From: Myxococcales bacterium
GTDB lineage: Bacteria; Myxococcota_A; Polyangia; Polyangiales; Ga0077539
Assembly: GCA_016793325.1 (NCBI GenBank)
Contig: JAEUKI010000017.1
Span: forward strand, 1-64,000
DNA length: 64,000 nt
Direction of reading: 5' to 3'
Each line of letters opens with the position of its first letter. Position 1 is the stretch's first letter. The notes under the pieces were generated by a model that did no database searches, had not been told where the DNA came from, and saw only the letters and a program-made list of their open reading frames with translations. The position numbers were made by a program, and so were the translations under genes. Of this stretch, positions 8,045 through 16,305 are shown one piece after another.

Positions 8045-8878
8045 TCACAAATCAACGACCTCGACGTCGCCGACGCTGTGCCCGAGGAAGCGCTCGGCGA
8101 CCGCGCCGAAGCTCTGCGGCCGGTCCGTCACGGTGATCTTCAGCGCCCCGTCGCGCTGCTTTGCGCTCGCGAGCCCTCGCTCTTCGAGAAACGCAGCGAG
8201 CTCGTTCGCCGTGGCCTCGGCGCTGTCGACGACGCGGGTGCTCTCGCCGAGCGTCCGCCGCGCGACGCGCTCGATCACGGGTCGCAACATCGGGTAGTGC
8301 GTGCACCCGAGGACCAGCGTGTCGACCGAGGCTCCCCGCAGCGCGTCGATGTACCGCTCGACCACCAGCGTGGGAACCTCTCCCTCGAGCCACCCCTCCT
8401 CCACGAGCGGGACGAGCAGCGGCGCCGCGATGCTCACCACGTCTGCCTTGGTCGCGAGCGACGAGACCGCGCGCGGGTAGGCTCCGCTCGCGACGGTGCT
8501 CGTCGTCCCGATCACGCCGACGCGGCCGGTGCGGGTGGCGGCCACCGCGGCGCGCGCCCCGGGCTCGATCACGCCGAGCACGGGCATGTCGAGGTCGACC
8601 CGGAGCACGTCGAGCGCGACCGCGCTCACCGTGTTGCACGCGACGACGAGCATCTTGATTTTGTGTCTCGCGAGCGACCGCCCGCACGCGCGCGCGTAGC
8701 GCACGATCGTCTCGGACGAGCGCGCGCCGTACGGAACCCTCGCCGTATCCCCGAGGTACACGAGGTCCTCGCCAGGGAGCTTCTCGCGGATCTCGCGGAC
8801 CACCGTCAGGCCGCCGAGCCCCGAGTCGAACACGCCAATGGGCCGCGCATCGCGGGGTCGATTGTCTTGGTCGGTCAT
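8045..8878 (-). CDS. murI: Glutamate racemase
   Basis: A 277-residue cytosolic enzyme converting L- to D-glutamate for peptidoglycan. Near the N-terminus is the family motif GVFDSGLGGLTV with the catalytic-site Asp; LVYLGDTARVPYG follows. The two catalytic Cys are in VVACNTVSA and LVLGCTHYPML. Length is normal for MurI. The ATG at 8878 (MTDQDNRPRD) is preferred to longer versions upstream, which would run into the divergent gene's promoter. The final codons, GTC GTT GAT TTG TGA, form an A/T-rich patch resembling the recurrent motif described in the findings; a near-match is also inside the gene at 8657-8667. Confidence 0.96.
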   Translation of the reverse strand: MTDQDNRPRDARPIGVFDSGLGGLTVVREIREKLPGEDLVYLGDTARVPYGARSSETIVRYARACGRSLARHKIKMLVVACNTVSAVALDVLRVDLDMPVLGVIEPGARAAVAATRTGRVGVIGTTSTVASGAYPRAVSSLATKADVVSIAAPLLVPLVEEGWLEGEVPTLVVERYIDALRGASVDTLVLGCTHYPMLRPVIERVARRTLGESTRVVDSAEATANELAAFLEERGLASAKQRDGALKITVTDRPQSFGAVAERFLGHSVGDVEVVDL

Positions 8879-8948
8879 CGTAAAGAGCGCGCGAAGGTGC
8901 CTCTCCGAGCGCGCTGCTGCAAGCAGTGATACACTCGCGGCCCCGCTG

Positions 8949-9374
8949 ATGACGCCTCCCATCGATCCCGACACGCTCGCGCGGCTGCGCGTTCACATCG
9001 CCGCTGTCGCTCTCGCCACCGCCGCGACCTCCGCGACGGCGTGCAAAAAAGAGCCGCCGCCCACGATGAACAACCCCTTGCCGCACACGGTCAACGAACC
9101 GGCGCACCCGACGCCCAACTCGCCGGCGATTCCCCAGCCGACCGCGCAAGAGCAAGCAAACCTCCCGCAAGGCCGCACCGCGGGCGCGCAAGACATGAAC
9201 GAGCCCGCCAACGCCCCGGCCGCGCACCCCGAGGGAGGCACCGCAGCGCCGACCGCGACCGACGCCGCAGCCGCAGCGCCGACCAGCGGACACAGCACCA
9301 ACGAGCCCGCGCCGCAGCCCACGGTCAACCCGCCCGCGCAGCCCGTTCGTCGCACGCCTCCTGGCAACGGGTGA
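8949..9374 (+). CDS. Low-complexity Asn/Pro/Ala-rich lipoprotein
   Basis: A 141-residue protein with a hydrophobic N-terminus and a lipobox-like ATSATAC followed by KKE. The rest is a low-complexity chain rich in Pro, Asn, Ala and Thr with recurring 'NEPA' units (VNEPAHP, MNEPANAP, TNEPAPQ). No folded domain is recognisable; it probably acts as a flexible periplasmic linker. It is divergent from murI (70 bp between starts) and is followed after 7 nt by the diiron protein gene at 9382, so the two are likely co-transcribed. Confidence 0.68.
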   Translation: MTPPIDPDTLARLRVHIAAVALATAATSATACKKEPPPTMNNPLPHTVNEPAHPTPNSPAIPQPTAQEQANLPQGRTAGAQDMNEPANAPAAHPEGGTAAPTATDAAAAAPTSGHSTNEPAPQPTVNPPAQPVRRTPPGNG

Positions 9375-9381
9375 TCTCGTC

Positions 9382-10248
9382 ATGAGCGCCGACGTCGTCC
9401 GCATCGGCTCCAACGAAGCGCTGTTTCGCTCGATGCACCGGCGCTACGCCGACACCCCGCACCCGCTTCCCGAGTGGGATCGCCTCGACCCGAGCGCGCT
9501 CAGCGACGCCGTGCGCGAAGACCTCCGCCGCGCGTGGAGCGCCCGCGTCGTCGCCGAATACCGCTCGATGGTCGTCTTCTCCGAGCTCATCGCGAGGCTC
9601 CCGGAGGCAGGGTTGCCCCTCGAAGTCTCGAGCGCCGCGTCGCGCTTGCTGCAGGACGAAGCGAGGCACACCGAGCTCTGCGCAGAGCTCGCCGAGCGAC
9701 TCGGCGGAAGGCAAGACTCGACCGTCCTCCGCAACGAGCTGCGCTTCTCGGACGAGGGGCTCTCGGCAGAGCTCTTCGTCGGACGATGGACGCTCTCGAT
9801 GATGTGCGTCGGCGAGTGCGCGAGCGTGGGGCTCTTGAAGACCCTCGCGGACGCCGCTGAAGATCCGTGCGTCTCGCGCGTGCTCGAGACGCTCTATCGC
9901 GACGAGGTGCTGCACGATCGCTTCGGGTGGGCGCTCGCGCGCGAGCTCGTTCCTCGGTTGACCGACGCGCAGCGCGAGTGGCTGAGCGCGGACCTCGCGT
10001 TCTCCTTCGCCCACTACGATCGAATCCACGGCCGCGGAATGCGCCGCGACGGCGACGAGCTCCCCGCCGAAAACCCGCGCACTGACGGCGCCGAGCGCCT
10101 CGGTCTCGTCTCGCCCGAGTCCTACGCGCGCGCGTGGTACGAGCGGCTCGACGCCGTGATCCTGCCCGGACTGCGCTCGCTCGGCCTCGCGGCCAACGAA
10201 GCGTGGGCGCTGCGCGCCGAAGCGCAGGCCGCGCTCGCGCCGCGGTAG
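9382..10248 (+). CDS. Ferritin-like diiron protein
   Basis: A 288-residue, probably cytoplasmic, all-helical protein. The diiron ligand set is visible: Glu in AEYRSMVVFSEL, E-x-x-H in QDEARHTELC, Glu in VGECASVG, and a second E-x-x-H in RDEVLHDRFGW. This matches the four-helix ferritin-like oxidase/oxygenase fold (AurF-like or long-chain ferritin-like families); substrate unknown. A C-terminal helical extension follows about residue 215. It sits 7 nt after the small lipoprotein gene, suggesting an operon, but the neighbours give no pathway clue. Confidence 0.85.
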   Translation: MSADVVRIGSNEALFRSMHRRYADTPHPLPEWDRLDPSALSDAVREDLRRAWSARVVAEYRSMVVFSELIARLPEAGLPLEVSSAASRLLQDEARHTELCAELAERLGGRQDSTVLRNELRFSDEGLSAELFVGRWTLSMMCVGECASVGLLKTLADAAEDPCVSRVLETLYRDEVLHDRFGWALARELVPRLTDAQREWLSADLAFSFAHYDRIHGRGMRRDGDELPAENPRTDGAERLGLVSPESYARAWYERLDAVILPGLRSLGLAANEAWALRAEAQAALAPR

Positions 10249-10263
10249 ATCGCCGACCGGCGC

Positions 10264-11247
10264 TCAGGACCTCGCTGGCTCGCACGGAGGCGCGCAGCCC
10301 GCTGCGCAACACTGCCCGAAATTCTCCGAGCGAACCGTGGTGCAGAGCGTCTGGCCCATGCGGCACGACAAACACGCGCCGCCGAGGCACGCGCCGACCC
10401 GCGTCGAGATCGCGACGCACGCGTTGTCGCAGCGGCCACAGTGGAGTGCGTTTGTTCGGAGATTGGTCTCGCAGCCGTTTCGCGCATCGCGGTCGCAGTT
10501 GCCGAAGCCCATCACGCACATCGTTCCGCACGTGTTCGCGCTGCACGTGGCGACGGTGTTCGGCGGCTCGTCACAGACGAGCCCACAGCCACCGCAGTTG
10601 CGAACGTCGTTCGTGGTGTTGGTGCACGACGCGCCGCACTGCGTCGTCCCGGCGGGACAAGCCGAAACGCAGCCCATACCCACCCTGCAGATCGGGGCCG
10701 CGACGTTGCAGCTCCCCCCGCACCGTTCGCAGTTCATCGTAGTGCCGAGGCGCGTCTCGCAGCCGGGGCGCGCCGCGTCGCAGTCCCCGAAGCCCGGGTT
10801 GCACGTCGTTCGACAGGATCCGCCTTCGCAGCTGGGCGTTCCGTTGAGCGCCGAACACTCGTTGCCGCAGCCTCCGCAGTGGAGCGGATCGTTCGAGATG
10901 TTCACGCATCGCCCGGCGCAAGCGATCTGATTCGCCGCGCAAATTCCTGCATCAACGGGGCCTCCCGAGTCGGGCGACGACGGGCTGTCGACCACGGCCG
11001 CGTCGATCGCGATCGCGTCCGGCGCCGAGACCTCGACCGACGCCGCGTCTCCGTCGAGGACGCCCGTGTCTCGTGTCGGACCGTCGGGACCGACGACGTC
11101 CTCGACCGTCGCGTCCCCGGCCGCGTCTGTCATTGCAGACGGTCGATAGAAGCGCGGCTCGACCGCCAGCGCACAACCAACGTCGGCGATCGCAACACAC
11201 ACAATCAAGAATGCGCCGCGCGCTCGGCTCGCACGAAGAGAAGCCAC
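10264..11247 (-). CDS. Cys-rich repeat lipoprotein
   Basis: A 327-residue exported protein. The hydrophobic N-terminus ends in a lipobox-like AIADVGC. An Asp/Ser/Ala-rich linker (about 35-100) is followed by tandem Cys-rich modules of the type C-x-G-x-C-...-CGGCGxxC-...-C-x-x-GFGDCD-...-GCET. The same modules form the central part of the protein at 25623-28619. They are predicted to be disulfide-linked stalk units. The signal-peptide codons for LIVCV use TTG ATT GTG TGT and form a perfect copy of the TTGATTGTGTGTG motif. Function unknown, probably a surface-exposed structural or adhesive protein. Confidence 0.8.
   Translation of the reverse strand: MASLRASRARGAFLIVCVAIADVGCALAVEPRFYRPSAMTDAAGDATVEDVVGPDGPTRDTGVLDGDAASVEVSAPDAIAIDAAVVDSPSSPDSGGPVDAGICAANQIACAGRCVNISNDPLHCGGCGNECSALNGTPSCEGGSCRTTCNPGFGDCDAARPGCETRLGTTMNCERCGGSCNVAAPICRVGMGCVSACPAGTTQCGASCTNTTNDVRNCGGCGLVCDEPPNTVATCSANTCGTMCVMGFGNCDRDARNGCETNLRTNALHCGRCDNACVAISTRVGACLGGACLSCRMGQTLCTTVRSENFGQCCAAGCAPPCEPARS
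11196..11208 (-). repeat. Copy of the TTGATTGTGTGTG motif
   Basis: A perfect 13-mer on the minus strand inside the signal-peptide region of the Cys-rich lipoprotein (codons for L-I-V-C-V). It is one of four identical copies; the full list is in the findings. Confidence 0.6.
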
Positions 11248-11293
11248 CCCGAGAGTGTGTCGATCTTCGCGGGCGCACGCCAGCGCTACGACG

Positions 11294-12394
11294 CTACGGC
11301 GCCGCGCCCACCTGGCCGCTCGGCGCGCTGGCGTCCGGGTCGACCGCTCCCCCGTCGGACTCGCCCGCGCTCGCGCCAGCGTCGGGCGCGACCGCCGGGC
11401 TCGCCTCGCGCTGTCCCCACGCCGGAACCCGCGCCGAGTCGCACCCCGCGCGAAAGCCCGTCGCGTCCACGTCGAACTCCGCCGAGCCGAAGCCCCCGCC
11501 CTCTTCGCGCGCCTCGATTCGAACGCGGTGTCTGTCCGCGCGGAGCGGCGTGCAATACGAGAAGAAATAGTGCCTCGCGGCCCTCGCCGCGACCCGATCG
11601 GCGACGCGGTCGAAGAGCGCGCGCACAGCGCCCGGGTTCGCGTCGTAGAAGCTCTGCGTTCGACCGATGCGCGTGAGCGTCCTCGCGTCGATGTCGCGCC
11701 CCACGCCCGCGGCGTACACGTCGTGCGGCGTCGCCAAGAGCGCGTCGTCCACCGAGGCCACGGTCATTCGATTCGCGATGTCTCGCGTCGCGGTGAAGAC
11801 CACGACCGTCCCGAATTTCAGCGGCTGCGTGGCCGCGGCCAGGTCTCGATCGAGCTGCTGGATGCCCCAGACGATCGCGCCGTGGAGGTTGGTGGACGTG
11901 TCGCGAGGCTCGAGGGTCGCGAGCGCTTGAATCTGTGGGCTCACTTCGGCGGCCGTCGCGCGCGCGGCCACGAGCCTCGGCGTCGTCTCGCCGTCGAACG
12001 CGTACACCGCGATCCGCTGACGGTCGCCCGAGCGCTCGACGAACGAGCGCACGCCCTCGGCGATCGAAGGAAGCAACCCCGCGCGCACCGCGGCGCCTCC
12101 TGCGTCGACGAGCACGATCGTGTAGTGCGCCGCCACTGCCGCGGGATCGAGCAGCATCGACCGCGCTTCGAGCGGAGGAACCGCGGTCCCGTCCTCGTAC
12201 ACAGAGAAGCGCTCGACCGGCAGCCCGCCCACCGCCGCGCGCGTCGCGATGCGCTCGATCGTGAAGTACGCAGCGACGTGCCCTGGCCTCGTCGCCGACG
12301 AGCGCAACAGATCCACACGGAGCGTCGCGCACCCCGCCACGACGACGGCGGTCGCCGCCAAGAGCGCGACCGAAGATCGCTTCGCACCTACCAT
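11294..12394 (-). CDS. vWA-domain lipoprotein
   Basis: A 366-residue predicted lipoprotein with signal and lipobox VVVAGC. A von Willebrand factor A-like core follows: strand YTIVLVDAGGAAV with a degenerate metal-site motif, then RIAVYAFDGE, TNLHGAIVWGIQQLD, KFGTVVVFTATRD and DVYAAGVGRDIDA. The usual DxSxS is replaced by DAGGA, so metal-dependent binding is doubtful. The C-terminus has a HYFFSYCTPLR segment and an Ala/Asp/Gly-rich tail. The start at 12394 is supported by CGAGG about 8 nt upstream. It is divergent from greB. Function unknown; likely a periplasmic or outer-membrane protein-interaction factor. Confidence 0.78.
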   Translation of the reverse strand: MVGAKRSSVALLAATAVVVAGCATLRVDLLRSSATRPGHVAAYFTIERIATRAAVGGLPVERFSVYEDGTAVPPLEARSMLLDPAAVAAHYTIVLVDAGGAAVRAGLLPSIAEGVRSFVERSGDRQRIAVYAFDGETTPRLVAARATAAEVSPQIQALATLEPRDTSTNLHGAIVWGIQQLDRDLAAATQPLKFGTVVVFTATRDIANRMTVASVDDALLATPHDVYAAGVGRDIDARTLTRIGRTQSFYDANPGAVRALFDRVADRVAARAARHYFFSYCTPLRADRHRVRIEAREEGGGFGSAEFDVDATGFRAGCDSARVPAWGQREASPAVAPDAGASAGESDGGAVDPDASAPSGQVGAAP

Positions 12395-12445
12395 TCTCAG
12401 CCTCGAGTACACGGGGCCAGGGCATACCATACTCATCCGATCACA

Positions 12446-12922
<477 letters not shown>

Positions 12923-12944
12923 TCGTCCCCTCCGCGCGCTGACA

Positions 12945-13045
12945 ACGGGACACATCTCGATTTCTCGCATTGTGGATGCGAAGGGCAGCCCCCACCCGCG
13001 CTGCCGCGCGCCCCGCCCCCACGTAGTGAGGGCGGGGCTTTGCAT
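12945..13045 (+). repeat. Left arm of a 363-bp inverted-repeat element
   Basis: This 101-bp arm is the reverse complement of 13207-13307 with three mismatches by my alignment. It contains its own palindrome GCCCCGCCC...GGGCGGGGC flanking CCACGTAGTGA. The greB-proximal end begins ACGGGACACATC. The whole space 12923-13330 between the convergent stops of greB and the M16 gene is taken by this element; no gene is seen. Confidence 0.9.
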
Positions 13046-13074
13046 TGCGAAGTCGTTGCAATTCGAGCAACAGG

Positions 13075-13087
13075 TTGATTGTGTGTG
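13075..13087 (+). repeat. Copy of the TTGATTGTGTGTG motif
   Basis: A perfect 13-mer located in the loop of the inverted-repeat element. The 11 bases AGGTTGATTGT (13072-13082) are mirrored as ACAATCAACCT at 13170-13180, on the same symmetry axis (about 13126) as the long arms. Confidence 0.6.
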
Positions 13088-13206
13088 TCTCATCCTTGCA
13101 CGGTCACGCCCGCCCTCGAACATCCACCGCAATCGAACGACAAGCGACCCTTGCGTGGCAGTGGCCCATACAATCAACCTATCAGTCCAATCGCAGCATT
13201 TACTCG

Positions 13207-13307
13207 ATGCAAAGCCCCGCCCTCACTACGTGGGGGCGGGGCGCGCGGAAGCGCGGGTGGGGGCTGCCCCTCGCTTCCACAATGCGAGAAATCGAGATGT
13301 GTCCCGT
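13207..13307 (-). repeat. Right arm of the 363-bp inverted-repeat element
   Basis: A 101-bp arm complementary to 12945-13045, about 97% identical. Between the arms (13046-13206) traces of the same inverted symmetry remain, so the unit looks like two head-to-head copies of a longer repeat that diverged in the middle. It resembles a REP doublet or MITE in design; no target-site duplication or transposase was recognised. Confidence 0.9.
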
Positions 13308-13330
13308 CACCCCCCCCCGACGCGACGGCA

Positions 13331-14869
13331 TCACTGCGCAGGACGAAGCACGGTCACGGCGCCGAAGCGCGCGAGCTTCGCGCGGAGCTGCCGCGCCGGG
13401 CCCACGACGACGATCACGGACGTGGCGCTCCCGTAGTAGCGCTGACCGACCTCGCGCACCGCCGCGCTGGACACCTCCGCGACGCGCTCGCGATAGCGAT
13501 CGAAGTAGTCGTCGCCGAGCGAGAAGAGCTCGAGCTCGGCCACGCGAGCGGCCAGGTCGCCCGCGGTCGCGATCGAGGTCGGCAGCCGATTTTGCACGAC
13601 GGTTCGCGCGCGGGTGAGCTCGTCGGCGGCGACGGGCTCGCTTCCCATGCGGTCGAGGTGCTCGAGCAGCGCCGTGACGAAATCCTCGCAGCGCTCGAGC
13701 CTCGTCGAGCCCGACGCGCTGACGACGCCCTGGTCCACCGCGGCGCTGACGCGAGAGTACACGCCGTACGTGAGCGATCGGCGCTCGCGAAGATCGACGA
13801 AGAGCCGCGACGACGGCGACGCGCCGAGCACTTGATTGGCCACCGTCAGCGCGGCCCACGACGGGTCGTTGCGACGAACGCCGATGCGGCCGACCCGCAC
13901 GTACGCCTGCGCGCTTCCCGCGCGATCGACGATGAACACGCGCCTCGATTCGGGCGCAGGGACCGCGGGCATCGTCGGGCGCGCGACCTCGCCCGGCGCG
14001 ATCGCTCCGAACGCGCGCTGCGCGAGCTGAGAAAACGCGTCGCTCGTGATCGCTCCGACCGCGACCACGGTGATCGCGCCGCCCTTCACGTGATCGCGGT
14101 GAAAGCCCACGACGTCGCTGCGCTGCATCGCGCGGAGCGCGGCGGGCGTCGTGTCGAAGCGGCTGTACGGGTGCGCCTCGCCGTAGACCGCCCGATAAAA
14201 CGGCCGAAACGAGAGCCACGCGGGCTCGGCCATCTCTTGCGCGAGGCGATCGAGCTCGCGCCGACGCAGACGATCGAGCTCGTCCACGGGAAACGTGGGC
14301 TCGGACAAGAGCTTTCCCACGAGCGAGAGCGTGGCCTCGGCGCGCTCGGGCAACGTCTGGAGCGAGAGCGTGATCGCGTCGTCGCCCACGTCGGTGTCGA
14401 GGCTCGCGCCAGCGCCGTCGAGCGCCGCGGCGATCGCGCGCGAGTCCATTCCCGTGGCCCCTTCGCGCAAGAGCGAGGCCGTGATCGACGCGAGCCCCGG
14501 TCGATCGCGCGGATCGAAGAGCGCCCCTGCACCCCGCAAGATCACACGCACGTGCAGCACCGGCAGCGCGCGGTGCTCGACGAGCGCCAGCGACACGCCG
14601 TTCGTGAGCCGCGTCCGTCGCACCGCGGGCAATCGAAACTCGACGCCCGCCGCGGCCGTCGGCGGCTCTGTCGGAAACGGCTCGCTCGCCGCGCCAGCGT
14701 CCGCCACCGCGGCATTCGTCGCGTCGATCGCGCTCGCGTCGGCGCTACCCACGGGACCCGTCGATTGCCCGCCCGAGCTTCGGCCCTGGCCCTCGCCGTC
14801 GCCTTGCCTCGGGCAGCCCGCGACGAGGGCGACCATAGACGCACACACAATCAAGTGTCGCGCGCTCAT
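13331..14869 (-). CDS. Inactive M16-family peptidase subunit, lipoprotein
   Basis: A 512-residue predicted lipoprotein (LIVCASMVALVAGC). Both M16 halves can be followed: LTNGVSLALVEHRALPV, then AVYGEAHPYSRFDTTP and VKGGAITVVAVG in the first; LGASPSSRLFVDLRERRSLTYGVYS in the second. The zinc motif HxxEH is missing: the corresponding segment reads ASITASLLREGATG. This is the non-catalytic partner typical of two-subunit M16 proteases. Its start overlaps the stop of the active-subunit gene by 4 nt (14866-14869, ATGA), pointing to translational coupling and a stoichiometric complex, probably in the periplasm. The signal-peptide codons contain a copy of the recurrent 13-mer. Confidence 0.9.
   Translation of the reverse strand: MSARHLIVCASMVALVAGCPRQGDGEGQGRSSGGQSTGPVGSADASAIDATNAAVADAGAASEPFPTEPPTAAAGVEFRLPAVRRTRLTNGVSLALVEHRALPVLHVRVILRGAGALFDPRDRPGLASITASLLREGATGMDSRAIAAALDGAGASLDTDVGDDAITLSLQTLPERAEATLSLVGKLLSEPTFPVDELDRLRRRELDRLAQEMAEPAWLSFRPFYRAVYGEAHPYSRFDTTPAALRAMQRSDVVGFHRDHVKGGAITVVAVGAITSDAFSQLAQRAFGAIAPGEVARPTMPAVPAPESRRVFIVDRAGSAQAYVRVGRIGVRRNDPSWAALTVANQVLGASPSSRLFVDLRERRSLTYGVYSRVSAAVDQGVVSASGSTRLERCEDFVTALLEHLDRMGSEPVAADELTRARTVVQNRLPTSIATAGDLAARVAELELFSLGDDYFDRYRERVAEVSSAAVREVGQRYYGSATSVIVVVGPARQLRAKLARFGAVTVLRPAQ
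14842..14854 (-). repeat. Copy of the TTGATTGTGTGTG motif
   Basis: A perfect 13-mer on the minus strand encoding L-I-V-C-A in the signal peptide of the inactive M16 subunit. Confidence 0.6.
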
Positions 14870-16245
14870 CGCGCACCTCGCCTCGCGCCACGGCCCGCCG
14901 GCGGCGCGACCTCGAGCACCACCCTGCGCTGCGCATCGAGGTACGTTCGCGCCACGCGACGAACGTCTTCTTCCGTGACCGAGAGATACCGATCGAGCTC
15001 GGTGCGCAAGAGCGCCGCGTCGCCGTCGTACATCATATGTTCGGCGAGGGCTCGCGCGCGGGCGGCGTTGGACTCGAGGCCGAAGAGGTACGCCGCGCGC
15101 TTTCGGATCTTGGCGGACTCGAGCTCTTCGGCGGTGACGCCGTCGCGCACGAGGCGCGCGAGGGCTTCGTCGATCGCGGCCAGCGCCTCGGCGGGGCGCT
15201 TTCGTTCGGCAACGACGCTCCAGAGCGCAAAGACGCCCGGGCCGCGACGGACCTCGGCGCTCACCTCGACGCTGTTGCAGAGCTCTCGCTCGCGAACGAG
15301 CGTGCGATAGAGCCTCGAGCTCTCGCCCTGCCCGAGGATCGTCGAGAGCAACTCGAGCGCGTACGCGTCCGCGTGACGCCGCGGGGGAATGCGATACGCA
15401 ACCCAGAATCCCGGCCGCTGCGCGAGCGGGTCGACCATCGTCTCGTTGATCGGCCGCTCGATCGGCGAAGGGGGCGCGAACGTCGGTCGCACAGGGTCCT
15501 GCGCCCTGGGAATCGCCTCGAAATACCGCCGCACGAGCGAGGTCGCCGCGTCGTACTCGATCGCCCCCGAGATCGAGAGCACCGCGTTGTTGGGCACGTA
15601 GTACCGACGGTGAAACGCGACGACTTGATCGAACGTGGCCGCGCGCAGGTCCTCGGGCTCGCCGATCGCCGTGTGCGCGTAGGGGTAGTAGTCGCCCCAC
15701 ACGAGCGCCTCTCGTCGAAGCTGCGCGAGCCCGTACGGCTGGTCTTCGTACGATTGCCTGCGCTCTTCGAGGACGACCTCGCGTTGGTTCTCGAAGCTCT
15801 CGGCGGTCACCGAGAGCGCGCGCATGCGGTCGGCCTCGAGCCAGAGCCCGACGCCGAGCGCGTTCGCAGGGAGCGTCTCGTAGTAGTTGGTGCGGTCTTC
15901 GCTGGTCGTTCCGTTGGCGTCGGGGTTGCCGCTCTGGTCCATGAGCCGGTCGAACGTGCCCTTGGGCGCGTTGGCGCTGCCTTCGAACATCATGTGCTCG
16001 AACAAGTGCGCGAACCCCGACCGCCCGCGCTCTTCGTCCCGCGAGCCGACGTCGTAGTACACGGCGATCGCCACGGTCGGGCTCGCGGTGTTGCGCGAGA
16101 GCACCACGCGGAGCCCGTTCGAGAGCTGCTGCGTTCGAACGTCGATCGGCAACGGCGTCGCGCCCACATCCGTCGTCGCCGAGATCGACGCGATCGACGC
16201 GATCGACAGAGACGCACACAAAATCATCGCGCGCTTGCGATTCAT
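14866..16245 (-). CDS. Active M16-family zinc peptidase
   Basis: A 459-residue exported peptidase. An N-terminal signal (MNRKRAMILCASLSIAS) precedes LSNGLRVVLSRN and the inverted zinc motif HLFEH in GRSGFAHLFEHMMFEGS, with the downstream glutamates in ENQREVVLEERRQ. The second half has LGQGESSRLYRTLVRERELC. M16 enzymes degrade or process peptides. ATG 16245 is chosen over the longer start at 16278 because it gives a normal signal peptide. It is the upstream member of a coupled pair with the inactive subunit. Codons for MILCAS contain the recurrent GATTTTGTGTG motif (16215-16225). Confidence 0.93.
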   Translation of the reverse strand: MNRKRAMILCASLSIASIASISATTDVGATPLPIDVRTQQLSNGLRVVLSRNTASPTVAIAVYYDVGSRDEERGRSGFAHLFEHMMFEGSANAPKGTFDRLMDQSGNPDANGTTSEDRTNYYETLPANALGVGLWLEADRMRALSVTAESFENQREVVLEERRQSYEDQPYGLAQLRREALVWGDYYPYAHTAIGEPEDLRAATFDQVVAFHRRYYVPNNAVLSISGAIEYDAATSLVRRYFEAIPRAQDPVRPTFAPPSPIERPINETMVDPLAQRPGFWVAYRIPPRRHADAYALELLSTILGQGESSRLYRTLVRERELCNSVEVSAEVRRGPGVFALWSVVAERKRPAEALAAIDEALARLVRDGVTAEELESAKIRKRAAYLFGLESNAARARALAEHMMYDGDAALLRTELDRYLSVTEEDVRRVARTYLDAQRRVVLEVAPPAGRGARRGAR

Positions 16246-16305
16246 GGGCGCGATCTTCGCACACGTCTCGCCGATCAACGCTCCCGTACGGCGCGGGCCG
16301 TGCGC

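Noticed and set aside
13331..16245. M16 pair as the PqqF/PqqG protease for PqqA
   Set aside because: The active/inactive pairing is like PqqF/PqqG, but one protein has a signal peptide, the other a lipobox, and they are 30 kb from the pqq genes, so a cytoplasmic role in PQQ maturation is unlikely.
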